A stretch of DNA of 12,273 bases from Leptospira ellisii (GTDB lineage Bacteria; Spirochaetota; Leptospiria; Leptospirales; Leptospiraceae): assembly GCF_002811955.1 (NCBI RefSeq), contig NZ_NPEF01000118.1:1-12273 (forward strand), in the 5' to 3' direction. Each line of letters begins with the position of its first letter. Position 1 is the first letter of the stretch. This document shows positions 1 through 9,336 of this stretch, in pieces. The notes under the pieces were generated by a model, which was not told where the DNA came from, searched no databases, and saw only the letters and a list, made by a program, of their open reading frames with translations. Made by a program: the position numbers and the translations under genes.

Positions 1-242
1 TCCCCGTCCACCTGATCCATTCCCATGGAATTGCGGTTTGCGACCGCTTCGAGAATCGCGTTCTGAGATAAGTTGTCGTTCTGTTTTTCCAGGTTGTCGA
101 TCAGGTCGTCCCGGTCTATGAGCTTTCTTGCAAGTTCGTTGTCGTCCTTTTCCAAGGCGTCGTCCAAAAGAAGCACCTGTTCGAGACAAAGTTCGGCCAT
201 GCTGTACAGATTTTTGCGTAGAAAGTCGAATTTGGAGGACAT
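1..242 (-). CDS. PhoU-like protein, N-terminal part (cut by the left window edge)
   Basis: The reading frame starts at ATG 242 (minus) and stays open to base 1, giving 80 codons; the C-terminus is outside the window. The visible protein is helical and acidic, starts [15 protein letters not shown], and carries [20 protein letters not shown] followed by LIDNLE. This spacing of acidic residues (D..LA..LI.RDD.ID.LE) is typical of the PhoU helical bundle, whose acidic motifs bind metal and which tunes phosphate transport and signalling in the cytoplasm. An AGGTGG stands 11 bases before the ATG and supports the start. About 110 bases separate it from the PRC-barrel gene upstream, so it may be in the same transcript. 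No pst or pho genes are visible, so a role in phosphate control is family knowledge only. A stand-alone PhoU-domain protein of another function is possible. Confidence 0.72.
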   Translation of the reverse strand, partial: MSSKFDFLRKNLYSMAELCLEQVLLLDDALEKDDNELARKLIDRDDLIDNLEKQNDNLSQNAILEAVANRNSMGMDQVDG

Positions 243-351
243 AGGAATCGTTTCCACCTGTATCTTTACAAACAAGGTTCCGGATTGGTTTTGTCGCGGA
301 AAATGGACAAAAGTTCAGGTACTCGAAATCGTTCTTAAAAAAATCGTTCGG

Positions 352-783
352 TCAAGAAGATTTTCTTTTGAGCAAAACCTTGTCTCCGATTTCCTGAATT
401 TTGGAAACGGGGATCTTGGTTCTCTCTTTGGATAAAGGATTGAGCGAGGTTTTAACGATCAGGAATTCGAGTTTTCCGTTTTCGGAAACAGTTTCCTCCA
501 CGGTCCCCAACTCGGAACCGTCGCTGTTCAACACTTTGAGTCCCTTGTATTTTTCGTGGGGAACTACGTCCAAGAGGATCGCGTCCACTCCTAAAGTACG
601 TACGTAGTCGATTCCTACGAACAGATCCGGCTTCATAAAACCCTGATCGATCGTGATTCCTATGATCCGTTTTTCGATCCGATCGATATGAAGTTTGACG
701 ACCACACCGAGCACCTGTCCTTCCGGATCCAGCGCCTCCTTTCCGAGGATGTCGTCGGAGGTGATGTCACTTTCGTTTGTCAT
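352..783 (-). CDS. PRC-barrel domain protein (two barrel repeats)
   Basis: A 143-residue soluble protein without signal peptide or membrane segment. It reads as two tandem PRC-barrel repeats: about residues 8-75 (opening DDILGKEALDPEGQVLGVV) and 77-140 (opening YKGLKVLNSDGSELGTVEE). Each begins with the family's L-G/G-L-K-V followed by D-x-x-G-x-x-L/V-G-x-V. PRC barrels are small beta barrels found in RimM and in the photosynthetic reaction centre H subunit; they usually mediate protein or RNA contacts, and no enzymatic role is implied. The start overlaps the end of the upstream PRC-like gene by 17 bases in another frame and has only a weak A-rich ribosome binding site, so translational coupling is likely. 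The partner and pathway cannot be read from the sequence. Confidence 0.82.
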   Translation of the reverse strand: MTNESDITSDDILGKEALDPEGQVLGVVVKLHIDRIEKRIIGITIDQGFMKPDLFVGIDYVRTLGVDAILLDVVPHEKYKGLKVLNSDGSELGTVEETVSENGKLEFLIVKTSLNPLSKERTKIPVSKIQEIGDKVLLKRKSS

Positions 784-1216
784 AAACTTTTTTCAGAAGG
801 ACGTTTTTGAGGGAGGTTTCTATGTCTTCGGGATACAATTCCATCCTGGGAGAAAAGGGGAATTTGCGGACCCAAAAGCGGACGAGTTTCGGAGAACCCG
901 GCGCGGTCTGAATCGAAACGACCGTTCCTAAAAGACGGGCGTTTTTGTCGTAGACGCGTTTGCCGAGCAGGTTGCTCGGAGGATCGATCTTAAGAAGTAG
1001 TCTTTCTTTGGAATCCGTTTTGAGATGTTCTTTGGAGAAATAGATTCTGCGGAAGCGTTTGAGAACGACGACGCCGGAAAGCGCTCCGGATCGGAATCGA
1101 ACGTCGATCAGTCTTCCGGAATTTTCGCCGGTTTTGGAGAGGACGTTTCTGCCGAAAGAGGTCCAGAAACTTTTGGAATCCCGAAATTCCTTTTCATTGT
1201 CCGAAAATGAGATCAT
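767..1216 (-). CDS. PRC-barrel-like protein, divergent
   Basis: A basic, soluble 149-residue protein. The C-terminal half (about 82-145) opens LLGKRVYDKNARLLGTVVS and ends with ELYPEDIETSLKNVLLKK, matching the start and end of a PRC-barrel repeat. The N-terminal half (about 30-75, with SGRLIDVRFRSGALSGVVVL) may be a degraded first repeat but is not convincing alone. The start at ATG 1216 has GGA a few bases upstream (GGAACGAG). It overlaps the next PRC-barrel gene by 17 bases, so the two are probably co-translated and may have arisen by duplication; the pairing suggests a hetero-oligomer, which is inference. It lies 48 bases downstream of the MAPEG gene stop. Function unknown. Confidence 0.72.
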   Translation of the reverse strand: MISFSDNEKEFRDSKSFWTSFGRNVLSKTGENSGRLIDVRFRSGALSGVVVLKRFRRIYFSKEHLKTDSKERLLLKIDPPSNLLGKRVYDKNARLLGTVVSIQTAPGSPKLVRFWVRKFPFSPRMELYPEDIETSLKNVLLKKVYDKRK

Positions 1217-1264
1217 CTCGTTCCAAGATGAAAAGGAATTTGAAAGAATCCAATTCTTTTTACG

Positions 1265-1687
1265 TTATATCGTTCCGGTCTTGTGAAGAATTTGCCAGAG
1301 AAGACAAAGAAAACATCCGTATTGGACGACGAATCCCGTGAAGCGAACGTTCACCGCCATCTCGGATCCGGAAGAGATATGCGTGACACTCTGGATAATT
1401 CTCGCGACGAGTACGATTTCGCTCACGAGCGCGAAGGTCGAATCCAAAATTCCGGCGAACGCTCCCGCGAGCACCAACGCCGCGAACACGGGAAGGTTTT
1501 CGAGACAGTTCGTGTGGGCGCGGTTCAGTCTCCAATAAAATTCGGTGCCGTGTTTGATTCCTGCGGGAAATTCGTTCGATTTGTTTTTTCCCAATAGAAC
1601 CTTTAGGGAACGAACGCTCACGAGCCAAAAGCCGAGCACGAGCGTCCATAAGATAAAACCCAATAATGCGATGATCGCCGGATTCAT
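1265..1687 (-). CDS. MAPEG-family integral membrane protein
   Basis: Encodes 140 residues with four predicted membrane helices (roughly 3-25, 66-85, 86-106 and 113-135). After the first helix and a hydrophilic loop comes [11 protein letters not shown] (residues 56-66), the RAxxNxxExxP signature of the MAPEG superfamily, whose eukaryotic members are microsomal glutathione transferases and eicosanoid synthases. Bacterial members are inner-membrane proteins of mostly unproven substrate. The start is placed at ATG 1687, since GGAG lies 7 bases upstream and the protein then begins with its first helix; an upstream in-frame ATG at 1744 would add an arginine-rich 19-residue tail with no good ribosome binding site. 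That GGAG is inside an 8-bp hairpin (1692-1717). Whether it conjugates glutathione or another thiol here is unknown. Confidence 0.85.
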   Translation of the reverse strand: MNPAIIALLGFILWTLVLGFWLVSVRSLKVLLGKNKSNEFPAGIKHGTEFYWRLNRAHTNCLENLPVFAALVLAGAFAGILDSTFALVSEIVLVARIIQSVTHISSGSEMAVNVRFTGFVVQYGCFLCLLWQILHKTGTI

Positions 1688-1691
1688 ACCA

Positions 1692-1717
1692 ATTCTCCGT
1701 TTCGTTTTTCGGAGAAT
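1692..1717 (-). promoter_or_regulatory. Hairpin containing the MAPEG ribosome binding site
   Basis: A perfect 8-bp inverted repeat, ATTCTCCG and CGGAGAAT, with a 10-base loop. On the coding (minus) strand the second arm, CGGAGAAT, is the Shine-Dalgarno sequence of the MAPEG gene, which starts at 1687. Folding would hide it, so translation may be kept low or made conditional. The structure is seen directly; the regulatory role is inference. Confidence 0.45.
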
Positions 1718-1798
1718 GGAATACGAAGACCGTACGAAAGGCAAGCCGGATTTTGTCCGAACGAATCCGCGCGGTTTCGTTTCATTCCCCGTTCCGGT

Positions 1799-2359
1799 TT
1801 ATTGTTTCCGGATCAGTTCGGAAATTTTTTCTTTCATGGGGATCGATTCCGCGGCGCCCTGAACGGTCCAATAATATTCTCCGGGAACTTTTGCGGACGC
1901 GTTCGCGAAAAGGATATAGTTTCCGCTCGCCCAATCGATCGGAGAAGCCGGTTCGTAAGAGAAATAAATCGGCGATTCCGAAAGTCCGATTCCGTAATAT
2001 AGGATATGACTTTCCATGGAGTGCCGTAGATCGGGGGGAAGGACTTCGATCGTTTCTCCGGAAAATTCGCCTTTGAGGGTTTCGACGACCTCGTAACGAT
2101 TCACCCTGAATTCATAGTCGGGAACTTTTTTGCCGCGAGGAAGTCGGATTTTCCGTTCCTTTAATAAGGCGGAATCGATTCTGATTTTCCGGATCGTATA
2201 AGCGGGATTAGACGGTCTTACCACGAATACGAACGAGGACCGGTCCACGAGTTCCTCCAATTCGATCTTCTGATAATGGATCTGGCTCATACAGAGTACC
2301 ACAAACAACAAAAGAAACGCCGGGATTCGCGACGCTTTTTTGAGGTTCGAAAGGAGCAT
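1799..2359 (-). CDS. Exported protein of unknown function
   Basis: I do not recognise the family. The 186-residue product has a basic N-terminus (LKKASR) and a hydrophobic run at about residues 13-24 (PAFLLLFVVLCM), so a Sec signal peptide is likely. The cysteine is preceded by VVL, a poor lipobox, so a lipoprotein is doubtful. The mature part starts with a helix (KIELEELVDRSSFVFVVRP), a pattern seen in small exported proteins where the first helix is followed by beta strands, then FRVNRYEVVETLKGE, a G-rich middle, and a tryptophan-containing segment YYWTVQG. No catalytic motif or metal site stands out. The gene begins 67 bases after the second imelysin stop, with a strong hairpin between them and no obvious ribosome binding site at ATG 2359. 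It could be an accessory of the iron module or simply a neighbour. Confidence 0.7.
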   Translation of the reverse strand: MLLSNLKKASRIPAFLLLFVVLCMSQIHYQKIELEELVDRSSFVFVVRPSNPAYTIRKIRIDSALLKERKIRLPRGKKVPDYEFRVNRYEVVETLKGEFSGETIEVLPPDLRHSMESHILYYGIGLSESPIYFSYEPASPIDWASGNYILFANASAKVPGEYYWTVQGAAESIPMKEKISELIRKQ

Positions 2360-2377
2360 GGTTTCATTTTCGACATA

Positions 2378-2407
2378 CTTCTCCGAACGTCATTCCTTTC
2401 GGAGAAG
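2378..2407 (-). other. 10-bp hairpin between the second imelysin and the exported protein
   Basis: A perfect inverted repeat, CTTCTCCGAA and TTCGGAGAAG, with a 10-base loop. It fills the 67-base gap between the imelysin stop (2427) and the next start (2359). Neither strand has a T-run right after it, so a classical intrinsic terminator is not supported. It may be an mRNA 3' end stabiliser, a processing site or a translational barrier. Its inner arms (TTCTCCG/CGGAGAA) match those of the hairpin before the MAPEG gene. Confidence 0.5.
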
Positions 2408-2426
2408 ACTTTCGGAAAAAATTCGT

Positions 2427-3656
2427 TCAGTCTCCGTCCGAATTGGAAGGAAGCGCGTTGGCCCCCAGGACGCCGATCACTTCCGTCGCGTAGATCACGC
2501 GGAGTTCCCGCAGACGTTCGTAAATCTCCGCGTCTACGAAGGCGAGGTTGCCCGCGATGTCCGTCCGCAAGGTGGCGGCCGCGTTGATCCTGCTTTGAAT
2601 TCTGGCTTTGAGTGTGGAAATCTTATCCTTGATCCGAAGGTCGAGGGATTCGTTCTGAAGTTTGACGAGATAACTGAGCGGTCTCGCTTCCGAATCGCCC
2701 GCGTTTCCGAGATAAACCAGTTCGACCCCTTCCACTGAGGCAAGGAGGTCCGGATAGGAATTGTCGCTGTATTTCGATTCCACTTTGGCGGGGAACGCAA
2801 CCGGGCCGGCCAATGTGAGTCCCGCGGGAACTCCCACGCGGACGTCCTGGTCGGTATAAACCAACTGAACCATTCCGTTGATGAAGGAATCGACCGCGTC
2901 CTTGATTCCGCCGAAGTTTCCCGTTCCCGAGGATAAATTTCCGGCGAAGTTGCCGACCGAAGGAGACCAGGCGCCTAACAGGCGTTGTGCGTCTCGTTCG
3001 ATCACTTCGGCGAGGGCGGCGATGTAATCCAGACTTCTCGCGCTTCCCGCGTTTTCCGCGTTCACCGTCGCGATCGCCGAGGTTCCCGTTCCCGAATCGT
3101 AGAGAAAGTATTCCAGGGCTTCGAATCCTTTTCTGGGGATCGAAAGCGTGTCCACGGCGGACACGTTCAGCGTCGCGGGGTTTGTGCCCGCCACGATCGC
3201 CTCCAGATCCGCCGCGTCGGGACGGAAGGCTTCTCCCAATATGTATCCGTCCAGTCTGTGAAAGTAGTTGGACGGAATATAGGATCGGCTGATGTAGAAG
3301 ATCTCGCTTTGTTTGAATATCTTTCTCGCCGCGATCCATTTGCCACGGAGATCGTTCAGATTTGTTTGGTTCGGAGTCGTTTTATACGTCGCGGCGCTCG
3401 TCTTGAGATCGCCCGCGGCGCTCACCAGAAGTTCGAATCGGGCGATCGCAACCTTGTTGGCGGTGTAGCTCAGAAATTCTCCGGTGCTCGCGTTGGCGAA
3501 CAGCGCGATGATCAGCGTTTCCGCTCCGGATATTTTTCCCAGTTCCTCGCAGCGGATTCCGGGGAGAATCACGGCCGCGGTCAGAAGCAGCACGCGGATT
3601 CTTTTCGCGATCGACGCGCGGAGATTTAGTGAATTAGAAAATTCTAAATTTCTCAT
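2427..3656 (-). CDS. Second imelysin-family (M75) protein, probable lipoprotein
   Basis: A 409-residue protein with an N-terminal export signal (about 15-36; AKRIRVLLLTAAVILPGIRC) followed by an all-helical imelysin-like body. Imelysins are periplasmic or surface iron-associated proteins; some members were reported as insulin-cleaving or iron-regulated. The usual GxHxxE motif is replaced by G177-F-E-A-L-E182, so the histidine is lost and the final glutamate kept. From memory, the imelysin that follows a DUF1111 gene in proteobacterial clusters shows a similar loss. The lipobox (GIRC) has arginine before the cysteine, which is unusual. ATG 3656 overlaps the oxidoreductase stop by four bases (ATGA) and has GGAG five bases upstream, so it is translationally coupled to it. 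By eye this gene is richer in GC than lruB. It probably works with the di-heme protein. Confidence 0.85.
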   Translation of the reverse strand: MRNLEFSNSLNLRASIAKRIRVLLLTAAVILPGIRCEELGKISGAETLIIALFANASTGEFLSYTANKVAIARFELLVSAAGDLKTSAATYKTTPNQTNLNDLRGKWIAARKIFKQSEIFYISRSYIPSNYFHRLDGYILGEAFRPDAADLEAIVAGTNPATLNVSAVDTLSIPRKGFEALEYFLYDSGTGTSAIATVNAENAGSARSLDYIAALAEVIERDAQRLLGAWSPSVGNFAGNLSSGTGNFGGIKDAVDSFINGMVQLVYTDQDVRVGVPAGLTLAGPVAFPAKVESKYSDNSYPDLLASVEGVELVYLGNAGDSEARPLSYLVKLQNESLDLRIKDKISTLKARIQSRINAAATLRTDIAGNLAFVDAEIYERLRELRVIYATEVIGVLGANALPSNSDGD

Positions 3657-5149
3657 AAGGACTCCAGGAAAAGGATCAGCTTATCGCGATCGGTTTTGGG
3701 AAGGTTGAAGAATCTGTTTCTCGCTCCCAGCGCTTCCCCTCCGTGCCAGAGAATCGCCTCCTTGTGACCGCGCGCGCGTCCGTCGTGAAGGAGATGGTTG
3801 TGTCCGTTCACTTTCTGAATCAGGCCGGTTCCCCACAGAGGAGCGGTTCTCCATTCGTTTCCGGTCGCCTCGAAATCGGGTCGGTTGTCCGCCAGATCGG
3901 TCCCCATGTCGTGCAACAACAGATCCGTATACGGTTTGATGTGTTGGAAGGATACTTCCGAAAATCCCTCTAAAGCCCCGGTGAAAACGTACGGTTTATG
4001 ACAGGTGTTGCATCCTATCTCGGAAAAAATCTCTTTCCCTCGGATTACGTCCGAGTGCGTCCAGTTTCTTCTGCCCGGAGCTCCGACCAAGGTGGTATAA
4101 AAGGTGACGAGTTCCGCGGTGCGGGTCGAAATTTCGGTTCCTTCCGGAGTGCCGTTGTTTCCCGGAGTGGAGTTGAAACAATCGGTTTGAGTTCCTACGC
4201 AGTTCGGATTCGGGAAGAGGGGGCTTGTGATTCCGATATCGCCCAGGAACGCGCCTTGGTTTTGCTGACTCAAATTCGGCTCGTTGGCCTTCCATCCGAA
4301 TCTTCCCAAGGTTTTCTTTTGGAGTTTCGCATCCCAAACGTAGTTGGGTCTTCCCGAAATTCCGTCCCCGTCCGCGTCGTTTTCGTCGGCGAAGGAAAGA
4401 ATGGTGGAATCGGGAATCGCGGCCAAAAGTCCGAGCCCAGGTATCATCGGAGACGTTCGAGGGGACATGTGAAATCCGGAAGGATCTCCCGTTGGATCTC
4501 CGAAATTCCATCCGGATATCGTGAACGTGGGTCTTCGCAGAGAATACGCTTCTCCGTCCGGAAAGGCGCCGGGTAATTCGACGAAGTTGACCGTGGCCGT
4601 CGCTTCCGCCGGAACCGCCGGGAAATTCGTAGGATCTGCAACGATTCCGGCGATGCCTTTGTCGTTGAGTTGGAGTCCGTAGTTGTCCAATCCGATCGGT
4701 CCGCCCGTGATCGGATCCTTTCCGTTTTTACTCAATCGGATAAGAATGGTCGCAAACGCGCTGCTACCGTCGGCGGGAGGAGTTCCTCTTCCGTCCTTTA
4801 CGTGACAGCCGTTGCATGAATTGTTGTTAAAAACCGGACCGAGCCCGACGGACGCGGAGTTTCCAGGTTGAACCCAGTCGCGATTGAAGAAGGAGTTCCC
4901 ACCTTGGAATTCTATATTTCCTCCGTCCCTCAGGTTTGCGGCCACGAGGTCGAAGGCGTTCACCGTATCGTCGAAGGTGGTCGTCCATCCGCCCGAATAT
5001 TGTTCTCCGGGATCCTGGTTTTGAAGATAAAAAAGGACGGCGGAAGTTTCCAAAATGCGATCCTCTTTTTGGGAGGATCGGAACGGATCGATATCGCCGC
5101 AGCCCGAAAACGAAACGAAAAGGACGAAACAAATCAGCCCTTTTCTCAT
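3653..5149 (-). CDS. Di-heme oxidoreductase lipoprotein (DUF1111/DHOR family)
   Basis: A 498-residue c-type cytochrome. The signal MRKGLICFVLFVSFSGC ends in a good lipobox (FSGC, Cys17). Two heme-binding CxxCH motifs are visible: CNGCH at 112-116 and CNTCH at 380-384. Between them are the family hallmarks SPRTSPMIPGLGLLAAIP, DADGDGISGRPN and LGRFGWKA; near the end are RTAPLWGTGL and HDGRA. The family, often labelled thiol oxidoreductase, is related to MauG and di-heme peroxidases; its substrate is unproven. The protein would face the periplasm. In many bacteria a DUF1111 gene sits between two imelysin genes, as here. I chose ATG 5149 because it starts the lipoprotein signal directly; an in-frame ATG at 5215 would add 22 polar residues encoded across a strong hairpin. 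Neither start has a clear ribosome binding site. Confidence 0.9.
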   Translation of the reverse strand: MRKGLICFVLFVSFSGCGDIDPFRSSQKEDRILETSAVLFYLQNQDPGEQYSGGWTTTFDDTVNAFDLVAANLRDGGNIEFQGGNSFFNRDWVQPGNSASVGLGPVFNNNSCNGCHVKDGRGTPPADGSSAFATILIRLSKNGKDPITGGPIGLDNYGLQLNDKGIAGIVADPTNFPAVPAEATATVNFVELPGAFPDGEAYSLRRPTFTISGWNFGDPTGDPSGFHMSPRTSPMIPGLGLLAAIPDSTILSFADENDADGDGISGRPNYVWDAKLQKKTLGRFGWKANEPNLSQQNQGAFLGDIGITSPLFPNPNCVGTQTDCFNSTPGNNGTPEGTEISTRTAELVTFYTTLVGAPGRRNWTHSDVIRGKEIFSEIGCNTCHKPYVFTGALEGFSEVSFQHIKPYTDLLLHDMGTDLADNRPDFEATGNEWRTAPLWGTGLIQKVNGHNHLLHDGRARGHKEAILWHGGEALGARNRFFNLPKTDRDKLILFLESL

Positions 5150-5170
5150 GTAAGAATCGATTGAAACCTT

Positions 5171-5192
5171 AGAGCGGGACGTTCCCCGCTCT
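5171..5192. other. GC-rich hairpin between lruB and the di-heme gene
   Basis: A perfect 8-bp stem, AGAGCGGG and CCCGCTCT, with a 6-base loop (ACGTTC), in the 100-base gap downstream of lruB. On the plus strand it is followed at once by TTTT and a little later by seven T, so it would work as an intrinsic terminator for antisense transcripts. On the coding (minus) strand the A-rich tract comes before it, so there it is more likely a 3' end stabiliser, a pause site or a processing site that lets lruB mRNA outlast the downstream message. Confidence 0.55.
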
Positions 5193-5251
5193 TTTGTCGT
5201 ATTTTTTTCTGTCATAAACGTTCATCATCTTTTTTTAATATTAGTTTTTGT

Positions 5252-6523
5252 TTAAATGGAAAAGTCGGTGATCGCGACCCCTACGGCTCTTGCCGCTTCG
5301 GTGATCGTCTTTTTGATCGTATCTCCGATCAAAAACTGAGTGTTGAACAGGATTTGATATTCGGAGATCAAAACGGGAGTTCCCGCATTTTTGATGATCT
5401 GATCGTAACGCTGCGTCATGGATCCGGAAGGGCAAGTCGTAGTGTAATTCGGATCGGCGGTTTCCTCCGGAAGATTGAGGCAGAACGCGTCCCTGGATTG
5501 GGTCAACTGCGCGGTCATCGGCGGCGCGGTCAAGGCTCCGTAGAGGCTGCTCAGACCCGGCCCCGTGGAAAGAACCACACCTTTTTGAAGTTCGTAGGAT
5601 CCGTTCCAAACGTTTAAGACGCCTTGTGCGTCGTAATAAAAGTCCGCTTTCGTGGTGTCGCTAAAGCAGGAATGTTCCTCTTCCTGATCTCCGCCGAAGG
5701 TTCCTGTGAGTCTTTCTCCACCCCATTCTCCCGCGATGAATTTTCCGAGTCCCTGAAAGATGGCGGTGACCGCCGCGTCCGGATTCGACTTTAAGGAAGT
5801 TGAATATGTCGTTCCGTCGGCGAATTGGTCGCGGATAAGTTTGAGTTGTTTTACGAGCCCGCCGGTGATCGCCACGAGATAGGCCTTTTTGGCGAATACG
5901 TCGCCGGAGGTAGCGACTCCGGAATTCGTTTCGTTGCCCGCGCCGGTATCGGAACCCCAGAGGATATATTCGATTGCGTGCCATCCGACGGTGATGGATT
6001 TTTCCGGATCACCTTCGTTTCCACCTGTGCCGTTTGCCGCGAGGATATCGGTATACGTATTCGCTCCCGCATAATTATCGATCGCGGTTTCGTCTAACGG
6101 CCATGCGTTGATTAGACCTTCGCATTCTTCCGCACCGGAACCGTCTGCGTTGGAACCGCATCCGATGATCGCGGTATTATCGATCGGCCCGCCGGAAAAT
6201 CGGAATGCTTCGGTTACGAGATACGTTGCGCGCGCTTTGACGTAGAGGTTTTTGAGATTCGTATGATTGGCGGCGGAGTTCGTGTATGCGGTGACCGCGG
6301 TTTCTAAAGCGACTGCGTCCTGGTAACTTTTATCGTAAGACTGGTATCCGAGAGCGAGATAACGGTCCACTACTTGCGCTTTGCTTGCGGAAGGGGCGCT
6401 ACCGATTGCGGCGGCTAAAACGACGATGGAATTGTCTTCGGATTCTTTCGGTTTGCAGTTTACTGCCAGTGAAAGCACCGAGATGGATACGAGGGAAACA
6501 CAGAGTATTTTTTTGAGATTCAT
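5252..6523 (-). CDS. lruB: LruB-type imelysin-family lipoprotein
   Basis: A 423-residue lipoprotein: signal MNLKKILCVSLVSISVLSLAVNC with the lipid cysteine at 23 after AVN, a spirochaete-type lipobox. The body is an imelysin (M75) domain with the full GxHxxE motif at 180-185 (GWHAIE, then YILWG) and the conserved GEWGGERLTGTFGG (265-278) and EEEHSCFSDTT (281-291) segments. From memory this matches LruB of pathogenic Leptospira, a surface-associated antigen recognised in equine recurrent uveitis; the name rests on recall of protein and neighbourhood, not on a search. The family binds or handles iron. AGGA lies seven bases before ATG 6523 and fixes the start. The gene has its own promoter, a Fur-box-like operator and a terminator-like hairpin in the leader, and probably heads the transcript that includes the di-heme protein and the second imelysin. 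Confidence 0.85.
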   Translation of the reverse strand: MNLKKILCVSLVSISVLSLAVNCKPKESEDNSIVVLAAAIGSAPSASKAQVVDRYLALGYQSYDKSYQDAVALETAVTAYTNSAANHTNLKNLYVKARATYLVTEAFRFSGGPIDNTAIIGCGSNADGSGAEECEGLINAWPLDETAIDNYAGANTYTDILAANGTGGNEGDPEKSITVGWHAIEYILWGSDTGAGNETNSGVATSGDVFAKKAYLVAITGGLVKQLKLIRDQFADGTTYSTSLKSNPDAAVTAIFQGLGKFIAGEWGGERLTGTFGGDQEEEHSCFSDTTKADFYYDAQGVLNVWNGSYELQKGVVLSTGPGLSSLYGALTAPPMTAQLTQSRDAFCLNLPEETADPNYTTTCPSGSMTQRYDQIIKNAGTPVLISEYQILFNTQFLIGDTIKKTITEAARAVGVAITDFSI

Positions 6524-6545
6524 GAGATTTTCCTGAAAGTTGTTG

Positions 6546-6647
<102 letters not shown>

Positions 6648-6774
6648 TCGAAATTCTTCGAAATCGGGGAAATTTGCGGGAACTCCCCCGGATATTTGCT
6701 ATGGGATGTGGATTTCGCTCTTCTGAATAAGAGAATTCCCGCGAAACCGCGATTTCTCCGAGATCCCAACCGTT

Positions 6775-6827
6775 GTAGGATCTCCCCGGAATTCCACAAA
6801 AGGCCGGAAAGAACGGGGAGTTCCTAC
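6775..6827. repeat. Inverted-repeat element at the 3' end of the receptor gene
   Basis: Arms GTAGGATCTCCCC (6775-6787) and GGGGAGTTCCTAC (6815-6827) pair over 12 of 13 positions, and one more C-G pair extends the stem inward. It starts three bases past the receptor stop codon. The right arm is the exact reverse complement of 9471-9483 on the other side of the receptor gene. No T-run follows on the coding strand, so it is a folded 3' end or a REP-like dispersed element rather than a standard terminator. A looser copy, GCGGGAACTCCCC, is at 6676-6688. I see nothing else in 6648-6774. Confidence 0.55.
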
Positions 6828-6829
6828 GC

Positions 6830-9274
<2,445 letters not shown>

Positions 9275-9294
9275 ATTGGTTTGATTTTTGAAAA

Positions 9295-9336
9295 TGATAT
9301 TGATTCTCAATATTTGAGAGGCGAGTTAGGAGTCAA
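9295..9336 (-). promoter_or_regulatory. Receptor-gene promoter with Fur-box-like operator
   Basis: On the minus strand TTGACT (9336-9331, five of six to -35) is followed after 16 bases by AATATT (9314-9309, four of six to -10); TATTGA with an 18-base spacer is an alternative. Abutting it is TGATATT-G-ATTCTCA (plus-strand view, 9295-9309), 12 of 14 arm matches to the 7-1-7 Fur box. The 11-mer ATGATATTGAT is shared with the lruB operator. The leader to ATG 9274 would be about 30 bases, too short for the hairpin seen before lruB. Confidence 0.58.

Noticed and set aside
326..349. Direct repeat AAATCGTTC twice, 15 bases apart, after the PRC-barrel gene
   Set aside because: Only nine bases and two copies in an AT-rich gap; no array, hairpin or promoter explains it.
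2824..2835. GCGGGAACTCCC-type matches in coding DNA (also 2501-2511 and 9207-9219)
   Set aside because: They encode ordinary Gly-Val-Pro or Arg-Glu type codons in conserved protein and have no inverted partner, so they are not counted as copies of the intergenic repeat.
2623..3629. Long open frames of over 200 codons on both strands within the second imelysin
   Set aside because: They are rich in Arg and Gly with no family features; GC-rich codons of the real gene produce few stops in other frames.
5150..5215. Longer di-heme protein starting at ATG 5215
   Set aside because: It would place 22 polar residues before a complete lipoprotein signal and translate through a strong hairpin; no better ribosome binding site is gained. 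It is not fully excluded.
9275..9310. Upstream TTG start extending the receptor by 12 residues
   Set aside because: The TTG lies at the Fur-box-like site and the extension would push the signal peptide inward; ATG 9274 begins a normal signal peptide.
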